Source: Luidia sarsii
Lineage: Eukaryota; Echinodermata; Asteroidea; Paxillosida; Luidiidae
Reading direction: 5' to 3'
Length of the DNA stretch: 64,000 nt
Assembly: GCA_949987565.1 (NCBI GenBank)
Contig: OX465101.1
Location: 20,389,624 to 20,453,623, forward strand
Both the position numbers and the translations under genes were made by a program. Under the pieces are notes generated by a model. It was not told the origin of the DNA. It did no database searches and saw nothing but the letters and a program-made list of their open reading frames with translations. The first letter of the stretch is position 1. Each line of letters opens with the position of its first letter. Positions 21,361 through 32,966 of this stretch are shown one piece after another.

Positions 21361-22140
21361 GTAAGTAAAACAGAAATATACCATGAGCCATAGTGACAAA
21401 GTAATGTAAAATTTCCTGAAAAAGTTCTTGCCAGGACACATATACAATATAGATAAATCAAAGAGTGTAGGATTTCTGTTTACTTCATGTCTATTGAACT
21501 TGCCATGTGCATTGTATGGGTGCAAGGCAATGTTCCTGGTGATTTTCAAACAATTTCCTCAAACTTTGCCATTGACATTGAGTGATAATGCATTTCTGAT
21601 ATTTTTCAACCAGCCGCTAGAGGGTGCTTGAGGGCGCACAAGAGGCTGATGACTTCATGTTAATGTTTCAAAGAAAGTTAGTCGAACTTGATTGGACACT
21701 GTTGAATCAAAGTTCAAATATGACATACCCTGGTACTGTATTAAACGTAATTTGAATATGATGTCACATCTGGTTTTAACCAGAAGCAAAGGTTGGATGT
21801 TGTCACATGGATAATCAAATTTTTGGCCTTGGAAAGCCTTCTCACATGCAACAAACGGCAAGATAAGTGAGCCAACTTTTGATTTATTATAAATTTTTGA
21901 AGTTTTATTACAGAAAATCCCTCACCTCCGATACCTAGAAATGCATTTCCAATGGCATGCACAAGCATTCCATTGATGTAAAAAAAACCGCAGTTATCCA
22001 TATACACTGCACGTCCCTGGTAATTCTAGTATTTTTCAGCATGTAGTAGTGTACACACATCTTTTCAAGTGCTCACTGGGCCAAGCAGTTGATCTGTTAT
22101 TTTTGACACTTCTGTTGCACTACGTGTTGATTCAACTCGT
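21361..22140. other. Intron sequence, nothing recognised
   Basis: Unique sequence between exon 4 and the DIRS remnant. I saw no conserved motif or repeat. Confidence 0.4.
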
Positions 22141-22989
22141 TATGGATTAAACTCAGTTAAAGCCTTTCAGGAAGACCAGGCGCAGGTCTTGTGGTGTCTT
22201 CTGTCACCCTTTGAGTTTGATGTTCACCCAACTTGTCAGAATTGTCGTCTTTGCTTCAACTGGTCCACCGTGGATGGAAAGATCTTCACAACATGGCAGG
22301 ATTGCCACGCAACCACGCCTCCAGTGATTCTAAATTCTGTGACCAGCATCAGTAGCACCATTTGCACATCTGGAAATGTAGCAATTTCCAGCTGTGTTTG
22401 ACCGATTTTCACCCCATCAAAGCAACATTCTGAATTTCCTCGTACGTTGGGTGAGTGCTACGGAGCTCAGATCTTTAATTTCTATGTCTTGCTGTCTGAC
22501 ACCCTGGCTAGGGCTTTCGAAGACCCACCTGTACTGTAGTTGATCCCAATCGCCTTCCAGTGATGTTCAAGTTCCTTTATGACTGCCTTGGCTCTTGCTT
22601 GCAGGCCTTTGCTACCTCTTCAGCCATCTCGTCTTCACTACATCGGTTGCTGATACTTGACTAGGTTTTTTGCCTTTCAAGAGAACGCATGGAAGAACTT
22701 CCACTTATCAGAAATTACCTTTTTGATTCCAAGTTTGATGAAGTCTTATTTCAAGAGGACAAGCGTTTGAAGACAGAGGAGAAGATAAAGCTACATCAAT
22801 GTCCAAGAAATAAATTTCCCTGCCATCCACGTGTGTGTCTTGTAAGGAAAACAGGAATAACCAGGGTCCTTTTCGCCACTCCTACCCAACCCAGTTTCGC
22901 CGACTGAAGACTACCACCCCCTCGACGATAATCGCCTACCGGTATTCACCCACCCTTTCAGGCCCCTGGTCCTTGTGGAGCTAAGATAC

Positions 22990-24560
22990 AGTGACTACGG
23001 TACATCAACTGGGTTATCATTCCTTTCTCAGCTTCAGGTCTGGTAGGGGGGTCGCCTCACAGATTTTTCCCACAACTTGGCCCAAGTCACGGCAGACAGA
23101 TGGGTTCTTCAGACTATATCTTCAGGTTACCTTCTGGAATTCACAACCTCCCCCCCCCCACCCTTCCCCCAGTTGTCCAACTGCTGTCCCTGGAGACTGC
23201 CCAGAGAATTTGCCTGGAGAAAGAAATAGATTTTTTACTATAAAATAAGGCTATAATTCCTCTCCCTTGCCATGCAGCAATGGAATTTATAAATCTTAGC
23301 AACCTATGCTCAACCTTTGTCCTCTAAATGCCCAAACAGTTTCGTATGGAAACTTTGGCTACAGTTCTCCAGTCTCTTCCCCAGGGTTGTTAGGCTACAT
23401 CCCTGGACCTGAAGGATGCCTACCTTATATTCCTATTCATGTAGACCATCAGAAATGTCTATGGTTCAAGGACCAAAACACAACTTATCAATTCTGATGT
23501 CTCCCCTCGGCCTGTCCACTGCACCCTGTGTTTTCACAAGAATCACAAGTGTTAGGAGGAGCCCTTTGTCACCAACAAACACACCTTTTTATCTATTTGG
23601 ACGATTGGCTTTTGGTTGGCCCATTTAGCAAAGTCACCCTCCAGGATTTGTCAAAAAGCATTCGGCATATTGAAGTTGGGCCTGATCATCAATGCCAAGT
23701 CCAACCTGGTTCCCTCTTAGAACACAATCTTCCTGGGAGCTTCCCTCAACATGTTGACAGTCAAAGCGTCTCTATTGTTGGATCGCTGTGTAGCCCTGGA
23801 GGAATGTATCCACCGCTGCTTTTCCACTACAGCACTACCAGCCAGAGCCTGGTTACGGCGTCTAGGTTTAATGGCAAGCCTGGTGGACATCCTGGTTCAA
23901 AATGTGCATGCATCTTCTTCAGCTTCAACTACTGTTCCACTATTGCCCTCATTTACACCACATCTCAACATTAGTGCCAGTGAACTCCCAGTGGTTTTGC
24001 TGTCAGAATGTGGTCAGCGGCACAACATTCCTATGTCCCCAACCGTCACTGCCCTTTACCACGGATGTGTGACAACTTGGATGAGGTGCCCACCCAGACA
24101 GCCTTTCAGTAGCAGGAACTTGGTCCCCCACAGAACAACACCTTCACATCAACATACTGGACCTTCCAGCTTACGTCATGAGCAGCAAGTCACTTGATTA
24201 CTTAATCACTTATTCCTGACAGTGAATCGTCAATGCATGGAACCTCCTCACCTGGTGTATCTCTCTTCAGATATCCCTTTGGGCTATTTATGTGGCCGGA
24301 AAGAAGAATGTCATAGATGCCCAAAGGATGCCCTTTCACACCGAGTGGTCCCTTCATTATGCTACGGTGAAACAGGTATTCAGTCTTTTGGACACACCTC
24401 ACATACCGTAGATAGGTTTGCCTCACATCTAAATAGTCAACTTCCACTTTATGCTCGCCGTAACAGATGCTCTGAGCTTCAACTGGACAGGCATGTTGGG
24501 CTATGCCTTTCCAACAATGTCCTTAGTACCACAATTTCTCGAGAAGATGTACTCCTTGAT
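22990..24560 (+). pseudogene. DIRS copy 1 RT-RNase H remnant
   Basis: The leader GGRLTDFSHNLAQVTADRW is followed by the RT motifs PRPVHCT/GLSTAPCVFTR and the catalytic YLDDWLLVG near 23,600. The connection and RNase H region follows (CVALEECIHRCFSTTALPAR). At least five frame changes are needed to read it through. Its function was reverse transcription of the element RNA. It is diverged enough from copy 3 to be a different DIRS lineage. Confidence 0.85.
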
Positions 24561-24568
24561 CTACTAAT

Positions 24569-25469
24569 TTGATATCCCATCATACTACCAAAATGGCTGC
24601 ATCTGCTTACACAAGCAGACTTGAAAATTTAGGAGTAGATGACAATCTATCGGAAGACTACCGCCTACAGCGATACTTCAGATGGTTTAAGAAGAAACGT
24701 TTCAGACCCCACTCTACATCTGCAACTGAAATGGGGGATTTCCTTCTCCCTCTCTTCAATTCAGGTCACCAATTTGTCACAATCCACAGGTACAGATGAG
24801 CTATTAGTATAGTACATGATGGGTTCAACGATGGTTCCAATCTGTCAAACAACTCATCATCTCAAACCTCATCAAGTGGATGTGTGTAGAGAAGGCCTCT
24901 CTCTAGTCAAACAGCTTGCTCCTCCCTGGGACCTCACTGAGGTCTTACAGAGACTGACAAAACCACCCTTTGTATCGGCTGGGTCTTCAACTCTTCACCA
25001 GTTAATGATTAAGACTGTTTTCCTCTTGGTAGTCTCTACAGCTTGTCATAGAAGTGAACTTCATGCATTATCTATACAAAAGGCCACCGACGCTAGGTGC
25101 CAAGGGTGTTCAACATTCCGCTGGTAATTTTTTTTACCAAGAATCAATGCCCGCATTTTTCACCTCTGGATATTTTTGTCCCTAGTTTGGCAAACTTTTT
25201 AAGCATACAGGATTATAAGGTATATTGACCTGTGCATATTAAAACATTCTATGTTACTCGTAAAAAAGAAACTGCAAGGAGATGTGACACCACTTTTCAT
25301 CACAGCGGTTCGCCCTTACCATGCAGCTTCCATTATGACCATATCTCAACGGATTGTTCAAGTCATAATACCAGCCTCAACTTTGAAGCTACCGGTAGGT
25401 CCTGATCAGTCCCATGGGTCAATGCATGTCCTGCAGCTTCAGGGTGAATATCTACTTCTTCAATACTAG
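24569..25469 (+). pseudogene. DIRS copy 1 tyrosine recombinase remnant
   Basis: The N-terminal core-binding region is visible (QRYFRWFKKKRFRPHSTSAT), then the first catalytic Arg in HRSELHALS near 25,050, then TPLFITAVRPYHAASIMTIS. The HxxR box is degraded to a HGSMHVLQL-like string and the Tyr box is missing. The enzyme would have integrated a circular cDNA. This copy is inactive. Confidence 0.85.
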
Positions 25470-25489
25470 GTGAACCTCTAACAGTATGA

Positions 25490-25978
25490 AAAGTGTCTCA
25501 GATTTACTTGCAGCGACCACAAGTGCGAACTGCCTCTGTTAAGGCTGACCGTTCACAGATGCAAACAGCATCTCCTATGGCTCGCGATAGACCCTATCTT
25601 CCAGCTGGCACCACTATGGAAAAAAGCACAGTCTCAGCACCAGCCAAAGACACAGATGTTAAATCTAGTTTCAGTCAAAGCCCACCAAACCAGAAGCATG
25701 ACTACAATACGTCATTAGCTCTGTTTCAGGTTGTGTCTATTACCAAGACAATGCAGGCAGCCTGTTGAAAGAATACTTTGACTTTCACTATGCTACCTGT
25801 GAGATGTCCTCCAATCAGATGGCTGCATGGACAGGCAAGTTCTACAATAAGCAGCTTGATCTGCAGTCCGGAAATGCCTTGAAGCATGTTCCTCATCCTC
25901 TAAAAGAGGGTTTTGACCACAACTTGTTGGTATGTCTTAACAATTTCTGTCAATTTCTAGTTATCAGACCTAGGTAAG
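25490..25978 (+). other. Exon-like open stretch of unknown origin
   Basis: Directly after the DIRS remnant, 25,493-25,768 is an open Ser/Thr/Gln/Pro-rich frame. 25,729-25,930 is open in another frame, bounded by CTCTGTTTCAG and GTATGT, and encodes LLKEYFDFHYATCEMSSNQM. The acceptor requires a phase-1 upstream exon, which does not match exon 4 (phase 0), so it is not part of the coiled-coil gene. It may be a captured exon or a pseudogene piece. I do not recognise the product. Confidence 0.4.
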
Positions 25979-25979
25979 A

Positions 25980-26358
25980 GTAAACTCCCCACTGTACATG
26001 ATTCCCTCCCCTTCTCTTTACAGTGCTAATCTGCAGTTGTAGGTATTGGAGGTATTTTCTGTAATAGAATCTCCCCAAATCCATGAGAATTTCCTATTCT
26101 GATAAGAAAATACTCAGCTCCGATACCATCCCTCCCTACATTTAGGGGTTTAGAAAAAGAAAAGAAAAAAGAAGAAGGATCTTCCACATGGACTTATTAG
26201 GGACGTGTAGTGTATATGAATGACTGTGTCTTTTGTTAACGTCAGCGGAATGCTTTTTTATTATGTTGGAAATGCATTTGTAGGTTTCAGAGGTGAGTGT
26301 TTTCTTATTACAATTGGAAAACCCTATGGATTTGTGGAGAATTTGGCAGTATTCACCT
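25980..26358. other. Intron sequence, nothing recognised
   Basis: Unique AT-rich sequence between the exon-like stretch and the TTAA MITE. No gene is supported. Confidence 0.4.
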
Positions 26359-27062
26359 TTAACCACTTCGCACCGGGACCTCCGAATCCGGAGGTCAATT
26401 GGATTGCCTTTGCAACGGGGCCCTCCAAATCCGGGCACCACTATTGTCCACATTCTAAACAAAGACTCTTTTCAGCTTAGAACAAAGCAATACGAATCAA
26501 TACAAAGACCCTTTTTGACGCAAGTTGCCACATGAATTGCAAGATTAGCAGCAGTAATTGTGCAATTGTGGGACTTTTACTGTGGAGGATTGAGGGATAC
26601 CGCGCTGCAGCTGAAAGCACGCGGGGAACATTGTCTTTGCATGCCACACAGCCCAACGGTCGTCGGTCTGGCATTGGAATTCCCCCCACATTCTTTACCG
26701 TAATCTGTACGCTCGTTTGTGGCCGACCAACTCAAAGATTTGACTGCCTGGAGTGGAGGCTGGAGTCTGCGGTCAGGGATTGTCAGCAGCGTACACGCAC
26801 GCACACACACATGTCCGTTACGGTCCATTGACGACGCACAAAGGGCCCTTTTTCGAACGGATAATCTCTTAACAAAAGCCACAACGACGTTCAAATTGTG
26901 CCAGGTTTTACTCTCTTGTACCCATAGTATACCCTTATCGATTTATTTCACAGAAATATATTGTTCCGATTGTTTTAGCAAGATTTTAAAATGATGCATT
27001 GTTCAAAAACCCCCGTATGGCGGTCATCGGCACTGAAAAAAAACCCGGCGCGAAGTGGTTAA
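26359..27062 (+). mobile_element. TTAA MITE (piggyBac-like), complete copy B
   Basis: TTAA target duplications at 26,359-26,362 and 27,059-27,062 flank terminal inverted repeats: CCACTTCGCACCGGG on the left and CCCGGCGCGAAGTGG on the right. The 700-bp interior is non-coding and carries a short CA-type tract at the same place as the other copies. TTAA duplication with a CC-starting terminus is typical of piggyBac-type MITEs; Kolobok cannot be excluded. Confidence 0.9.
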
Positions 27063-27109
27063 AGTGCTGTCATGTGACCATCCTTTGAGCCATTCTCAAA
27101 CATGACAGG

Positions 27110-27290
27110 ACAAAAAATGGCGGAAGGAGGAGGAGGGGGAGGTTAACAAAATCAGAACAAACAGTAACACTTTTCCACTACATTGTGTGGCAGAAAAGTC
27201 AAAAGTAAGAACAAATGATATAACTTTTCTACCACGTTGTGCGGCAGAAAAGTCAAAAGTTGCAACAGAAAGACAGACTTTTCCTCTTTG
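27110..27290. repeat. Hairpin pair related to the GCTTTTCCGC family
   Basis: Two tandem units of ACTTTTC(C/T)ACCACRTTGTG and GGCAGAAAAGTCAAAAGT, about 57 bp apart, fold like the 6.2-kb hairpins but with a different stem sequence. They may be a sister family. Confidence 0.55.
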
Positions 27291-27564
27291 CTGAAGCATC
27301 GGACACATCGGAAAATTCAACTAGATATTCTTTGTCTGTTTGCACTAGAGCAGTTTGCAACAAATACATTACCCTCCCTTTTCGGACACCATCAGATAAG
27401 GGTTCCTTCGACATTAGAAGTACCGTTAGTCCTTCAGTTACCCTATCGTGCTCAGACCCTTTGGGGTTTCTTCGTCAAACCTTGAAGCCACAGCAGCTTT
27501 CAAATAAAAAATGAAAGAAATTTACTGTTTTTGTTTGTTTGCTTATTTTTAACAATTATTGTAG

Positions 27565-27684
27565 CATGATACTACAAAGAAAACTAAAAGACAAAAGGAA
27601 GCAAACATGGCAAAAAAGAAGGAACTGGATACACTTAAAGAAGAAGTGATCATCAGTGAAAATGATTTGTCTGATATCAGAAAG
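27565..27684 (+). CDS. Coiled-coil gene exon 5 (120 nt)
   Basis: Forty codons, phase 0 at both ends, with acceptor ATTATTGTAG and donor GTATGT. It is very Lys-rich at the start (HDTTKKTKRQKEANMAKKKE) and then acidic (LKEEVIISENDLSD), with a heptad-like Leu and Ile pattern. A 6.2-kb intron holding a decayed DIRS element and a TTAA MITE precedes it. Confidence 0.85.
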
Positions 27685-27830
27685 GTATGTAAGAAATAAT
27701 TCATTTTTCAAACTGTATTGAGAACTTGTTCCTTTGTTGGCTCTTTGCACTCAATTCATCTGTTACATGTACATGTACATGGATTCCTCAGGGATAACAT
27801 TGTTTAACATTCAAAATGCTATACAAATAA

Positions 27831-28098
27831 TCTAATAATTAAACGAGATTTAAATGAAATGTCGGGGTGTTAGTTACGTGAAACAAACAACGAGGAAATA
27901 AATAAATAACATTGTCTTATTTAGAGAACGATCTTAACAGAATAGATTCTATTCAGACTTTTGTGTCTGTAAAGTATTTGTGGTATTTCATCTGCAACAG
28001 ATGTGCGTCCATACTGACTCCTAACATTGTGCTTCTACTCATAGAATCACAATTAAACTTCGCTTTAAATTTCATTTAAATCTCGTTTAATTATTAGA
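27831..28098. repeat. Inverted repeat (31-nt arms) with an internal DIRS terminal-repeat copy
   Basis: TAATAATTAAACGAGATTTA at 27,833 is mirrored at 28,070-28,095. Between them, 27,955-28,020 is a direct-orientation copy of the right terminal repeat of DIRS copy 2 (CTATTCAGACTTTTGTGTCT). The arrangement suggests DIRS terminal or circle-junction sequence left at the element's left end. Confidence 0.7.
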
Positions 28099-28356
28099 TT
28101 CTACTTCGCAGAAACACAATTGTTCAGAGTCAGTATGGACCTTCAAAGCCTGAGTTGGGTGAGCTAACGAAAGAGCAGGGGTAAAGAAGCACCCTCAGAG
28201 CTGACAATGACACACGCAAAGAACAACAGGAAGCAGTGCATTATCTCTGTACCATGTAACTTATAATTTTGTTTCAAAGACAACAAAAATATAATAACAA
28301 TTTCTGTTTCTTCACTCCAAAAATAAAACAAACGATACAGTTCTTTTGAGTCAAAC

Positions 28357-28940
28357 TCAGTTTGAGGTAAAGCACCATCGAGTAATGCTAATGCAAACGA
28401 GTCCTGGGCGTTGGGATAACGAAGGCCTGACGTTGAAAACTCCTTTCAAGAAACGCACGATGAGGGCATGACGACCAATAGCATGTCCGTGTACGGGCGG
28501 CAGAAAAGAAGATAAAGCGCTCCTGCTTGTATTCATGGTTGCATATGATGTGCCCGACTTGAACTCGTTAGTTAGAAAACTAAGGACCAAATTCACATTT
28601 GATGAAAGCAGATGACTTTTCCGCGCAGAACAAAACAACAGTCACTTCCTGATGGCAGACCCGTAAGAGCGTCAGGTAGATTCTCTCCATGACTGGATGA
28701 TAATGGGGATAGCCTCCTCTGAAACGCCTTGCGCCTTGAGACTTTCCCCGAAATGTGGAAGGCCTCTAGCCGTTGCCTCTTCCGAAGTGGGTGACATCTG
28801 TCTGAAAAGGGGACATAAAGCAGATCTTTGTCATTGGGTAAAGCAACGGGGTTGTCTACCAGCATATCCAATAGTTTTGGAAACCAGGGCTGGGTATCCC
28901 ACAGGGGGCGATAATCAAAGCTTCTGCCTGATCCAAACAT
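28357..28940 (-). pseudogene. DIRS copy 2 tyrosine recombinase, N-terminal half only
   Basis: The frame begins with the overlap region (TQPWFPKLLDMLVDNPVALP) and runs through the SHGENL block. After a frameshift it continues in the core-binding domain (LSFLTNEFKSGTSYATMNTS, then RFLKGVFNVRPSL). The catalytic half with Arg, HxxR and Tyr is absent before the terminal repeat at 28.1 kb. An internal 3-prime deletion makes this copy non-autonomous. Confidence 0.85.
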
Positions 28941-29590
28941 ATCTTATGCAGCACTCGACTGAGGAAACAAAAGGGCGGGAACATGTAACTTTTGTACTCG
29001 CCCCAGTCATGCAAGAAGGCATTCACCCGGGTTGCAAATGGATCGGGACCCCATGATATATAACGACCGACCTGCTTATTTAGGCGAGATGATAACAAAT
29101 CTATGTACAAAATAAAAAAAGCGTGTGTCAGTCTTCTGAAAAAAAAATTCAGAGTCCATTCTGTATTGTGGTCGAGAGAAAACTTCTGCGAAAACCTGTC
29201 CGCTGTCAAGTTTTGCGTGCCAGGTATGTAAACAGAAGTGAGCCAGACTTGTCTGTTCATGCACCAAAGCCAGATACTCCTGGCAATGGAATGCAACGAC
29301 TCTGAATGACAAGTGCCAAATCTATTTATGCAAGCGACTGTGCATGAATTGTCTGATTCTATCCGAATGTGTCTCTTATTGAGGTCATGACACAGGGTAC
29401 GAAGCGCAAAAAGAACTGTGGTAAGTTCCAACGCATTTATATGCAATGTTCTTTCCTCAGAGCTCCATCCACCCTGTGATCTATCTAGATTTGTTTGAGG
29501 AACAGAATGCCCCCCAGCCGTCAAGAGACGGATCACCAAATCAATTGGTCTGTGGAACGGACATAAGCGGCCCTTGTCTTGTTGCTCCAC
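28856..29590 (-). pseudogene. DIRS copy 2 RNase H and C-terminal domain
   Basis: Residues near 45-150 hold RNase H features: HINALELTTVLFAL (catalytic Glu), RIESDNSCTVACINR (catalytic Asp) and GTQNLTADRFSQ. The tail TEWTLNFFFRRLTHAFF to YMFPPFCFLSRVLHKI is the conserved region that follows RNase H in DIRS elements. RNase H removes template RNA during cDNA synthesis. It overlaps the RT frame with a frameshift between them. Confidence 0.9.
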
Positions 29591-30309
29591 CAGGACAATG
29601 CGAATTTAGCACAGTCAGAGATAGGCATATCCCTGTCAAAGTTTATATCATTGTTTGCCCGCAGCGTGGCATTCCTCTCTTTCTCCAAGTCGCACCTGAA
29701 TAAGGCTCCGTATGGAACTGCTCTTTCAGCAGCGAGAAGCATTCCAATCACGCTGGCCACTTGCCGAACTTTGGCAATGTCTCGAAGCTTAATACAAGCC
29801 TGTGCAATAGTCTCGGCTCTGTTCACAGGAAGGGATATTGACATGTCCTTGGAGTCCAAAACGAATCCAAGGAATTTGGTCCTGTTGCTGGGCGATAGAA
29901 TCGATTTTTTGTAGTTGACAATAAACCCCAAATTGTTAGTCAAATCAATGCGAGCATGGACATTCTTCTCACATTCGTCCAAATCCCTCCCAATAAGGAG
30001 AGCATCATCAATGTAATTGCATGACAAGTACCCCAAGCTGCAGAGACGTGCAGTCATTGGTTTGAGCACTTTTGTAAAAACTGTAGAGGCACAGGCTAAT
30101 CCAAATGGTAGATCACAAAACTGATACAGTTTATCTCTCCAATGGAAACGCAGACATTTTCTATGTTCAACTGCCATAGGAACAGAAAAATACGCATCTT
30201 TCAGATCAATAGATGTCATAAAGTAATTCGGCTCGATCAGGCCAATTTCGGAATCTAAAGTCTCCATCTTGAAATGGTGGTAGGAAACGAAATCATTCAG
30301 CCCCTTCAA
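29533..30309 (-). pseudogene. DIRS copy 2 reverse transcriptase
   Basis: 258 codons without a stop. Motifs in order: TSIDLKDAYFSVPM (first catalytic Asp), QFCDLPFGLACASTVFTKVL, NYIDDALLIGRDLDE (YIDD catalytic box), LGFIVNYKKSILSPS and KFLGFVLDS. These are the standard DIRS RT blocks. The frame shifts near 29,560 before RNase H. The RT domain itself looks intact, but the N-terminal part lies in another frame. Confidence 0.93.
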
Positions 30310-30438
30310 ATTAATAACAAAAAGTGACGTCTTTTTTCGTCATAATGAAAATATTCAAAATAAATTTGTTTTCCTCGTGATTACACCTCTCTATGGCCCT
30401 CTTTTCAAGGAGTTTTTCAACTTCCAGATCAATTAATT

Positions 30439-31865
30439 CTACTTCCTTTTCAGTAAAATTAATGAGGGTACACATGTAGGTGTATGGAACTGAACAGGAA
30501 ATGAATCAAATTCAATTTGGTAATGTTCCACCGTGTCCAGCACCCAATTATCTGACGTAATGCGCTTCCATGAAGAAATAAACTGAGTTAAACTAAATGG
30601 TGACACTGTGCTAGGACAATGACTCACCATCTGGTGCTTTAGTCCTGCTTTTTCGGCAGCTGCGGGGACGTTGGGCCTCGCTCTCTCCCCTCCGGTACCT
30701 CTGCCGTGGTCTGTAGGGACTGCGCGGATAAAAATCCTGATTTTTCCCGGTAGGGAGAGGGACGAGAAAAAGATGCTGGCGATCGGACCGAAGGTCCGGA
30801 CATGCCGAAGCTGCGGCGACCAGAACGTGGTGATCTTCCAGCACTCAGACCCAGCCGGTGAGTTTCGCGTAACTCCTTGCACCTCTGGGCCAAATTGTCT
30901 CCGAAAAGGAGGGTGGAGGAGGAATCGACAGCTTCCGAGGAGCACAGTGATCTGAACGTAGCACTGAGTTGAGGCCTCATCACCTCTGTGCTCAATGTTA
31001 AGTTCGGAATTAGCGGCTCCGATGAGCGAGATCGCATCCAGTAAGCACTTCACTGCAACCTGACGGTTGTCGACGTCCGTGGGAGGGTTCAATAGCCCCT
31101 CAACCGCCAAGGCGATGGGCACGATGGCCCTCAGCAAAATGTGCTGAATATTCTGAAGGTTGTTATCCTCAATCTTCGTTGTCTTGCTGAGAGCTGCCCA
31201 TACTTCAGGGTTGACCCTTGTGCGCAACAGTGTGTCACAGTTTTTAGGTCTCGTGTATCTTTCCAATTTGTCCTTCAGGGCCTTTTCGCTGGTCTTCTGC
31301 CTAGTGAGTTTATTGATAATACTTGTCAGTCAAGGGTTCACCAATAGTCTCTTCGGACTGAGTAATCTCATCAGCATATGCCCCCAAAATGGCATGATTG
31401 GGATTGATAAGGGATCTCAGCCGAATTGTCGACCTCCCCACAAGTGCCAGAGGAAGGTGCCTGTGCCTGGGGAGGAGGGTGCTCGCTTTGTTGTGTAACT
31501 AGCGTAGTTACCACAGATTGAAGGCTAGCCACCACTTCCGCTAAAGAAGCTATGTCCGGCAGGTTCCCGGCAGTACCCTGCCGGCTTGACCGGTCACCAT
31601 CTCCCCTGGCCCCTGACGGGACATGAAATGGGGACAGCTGTTCCTCCACCGGGGCCCCTGATAGTGCCGCCGTAGGTGTGAAAGTCGCTGGGGCAGATTT
31701 CTTCCTCTTCTTGGGAGGGTCCGGTGTTTGCTGGAACTCATTCTCTTCCTTCTCCAGAAGCTTTTCCAGGCATGGTGTCGTGGTATTCCAGCTACACAAA
31801 TGTACACTGGGGTTTTCACGTCCAAGCCTCTGGCTTTTATAGTCTGTACCCTCACTCATTTGCAT
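30439..31865 (-). pseudogene. DIRS copy 2 gag-like gene
   Basis: Two frames are joined by a frameshift near 31,330. The first (164 codons from 31,865) has an Asp/Glu/Lys-rich start, a basic PPKKRKKS patch that could act as a nuclear localisation signal, and a Ser/Gln-rich tail. The second (from 31,266) starts ERYTRPKNCDTLLRTRVNPE, the conserved DIRS gag block, and further on carries the ITSDNWVLDTVEHYQIEF leader motif of the RT frame. The capsid-like role is inferred from the family. Confidence 0.75.
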
Positions 31866-32126
31866 TTCTATTCAGACTTTTGTGTCTGTAAAGTATTTGT
31901 GGTATTTCGGCCGCAACAGATTTGCGTCCATACTGACTCTGAACAATTGTGTTTCTGTGAAGTAGAATGAATGTTTATGAGTGGAATGGTAAGAGTATCT
32001 TCATGAGATGACAGATGGAATGGAACATTTCTTCGGTCACCGCAGAAAACTGCAGAAAACACGGTTGTATTGTCCAAAAAGGGGCAATGATTATAATGTG
32101 ACACTCTGGCTCTTTTATTTTGGCTT

Positions 32127-32966
32127 TCACTTTTGGAGGTACATGTATTGATATTGTGGGTTTAAGCTTAATTGGGGAATGAGCCTTCCCAATTTATAGA
32201 CTTTAGTAGAACACCGCAATTTGTTGTTTTTATGATATGCAATCAAGTCAATGTGGGGTCTTTCTGTGAGAGCCAATATTGACTGGGTCACCATGTTGTG
32301 CATGTTCCACTCTATTGTAAAGACTTTTTTCCTCGATGGGACATCTCCCCGGTCAACAACCCCTACAAACGGGTTAGTGATTGGACTCCCAAGTCCGATA
32401 CCACTACTAGTCGGCGTAACCCCAGACTTTCCCTGAGGTGTACCAGCACTTGTGTGTGCCCCTACAGGTTTGTCTAAACCCTTTCTGGGCTCATCATCGG
32501 ATGCACCACCCAGTCTCGAAGACTGACCCACCTCTAACGAGGCGTAACCTGAAGTTTCATCGGGCAACCAGAAGTCTATCTCTGAATCAACCTCACGCCG
32601 AGCACGCCCCTGTATTACAGGTGTGCTTGAAGCCTTTCCTTTCCGGGAACTCCGCTGAAGAACAGTTGGACCTCCTACTGGAGCATTTGATTCTCCAACT
32701 CCAGAGACCGATCACTCTTGGCAACATGTGATTCAACCTCACCTGCCATTCCAAAACTACCCCTGAAGCCGTCACTCATCGCGACACCTCCAGGTTACAC
32801 TTGTGATAACCCTCGCGCCAGAACTTTGCTACACTAATAGCTACAACCATCAACCAAAACAAACACCTCACCGAGGGTTATTGGTAAACCTCAACAACCT
32901 TCCAAAACCAGGTTGTTGTCCACCACGTCAAAAGCAATCCAAAAGCATCCCACTTCTGACACCATT
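32127..32966 (-). mobile_element. Retroelement remnants: gypsy-like leader and a DIRS RNase H scrap
   Basis: Next to the LTR (32,949-32,966) is TGGTGTCAGAAGTGGGAT on the minus strand, the reverse complement of a tRNA-Leu 3-prime end, as used for priming by Ty3/gypsy elements. The following minus-strand sequence has a broken open frame (MSDGFRGSFGMAGEVESHVA), presumably gag. At 32,240-32,335 a different piece, LTERPHIDLIAYHKNNKL, matches the DIRS post-RNase H block. The two have been joined by rearrangement. Confidence 0.6.

Larger units (their letters stand above)
22144..25470 (+). mobile_element. DIRS-type retrotransposon, decayed (copy 1)
   Basis: Domains in order on the plus strand: a gag-like Cys cluster near 22,225 (HPTCQNCRLC), the DIRS leader motif near 23,040-23,140 (TADRWVLQTISSGYLLEF), RT, RNase H and associated region remains to 24,560, and a tyrosine recombinase from 24,570. 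Many frameshifts and stops are present. No terminal repeats were identified. It lies within the intron between exons 4 and 5. Confidence 0.85.
28099..31968 (-). mobile_element. DIRS-type retrotransposon with inverted terminal repeats (copy 2)
   Basis: The minus-strand order is gag (31.9-30.4 kb), RT (30.3-29.5), RNase H and tail (29.6-28.8) and a partial recombinase (28.9-28.36). The outer 42 bp are inverted: ATTCTACTTCGCAGAAACAC at 28,099 faces GTGTTTCTGTGAAGTAGAAT at 31,968. Inverted terminal repeats are the hallmark of DIRS-1-type rather than Ngaro-type elements. It lies antisense in the intron between exons 5 and 6. Confidence 0.92.
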
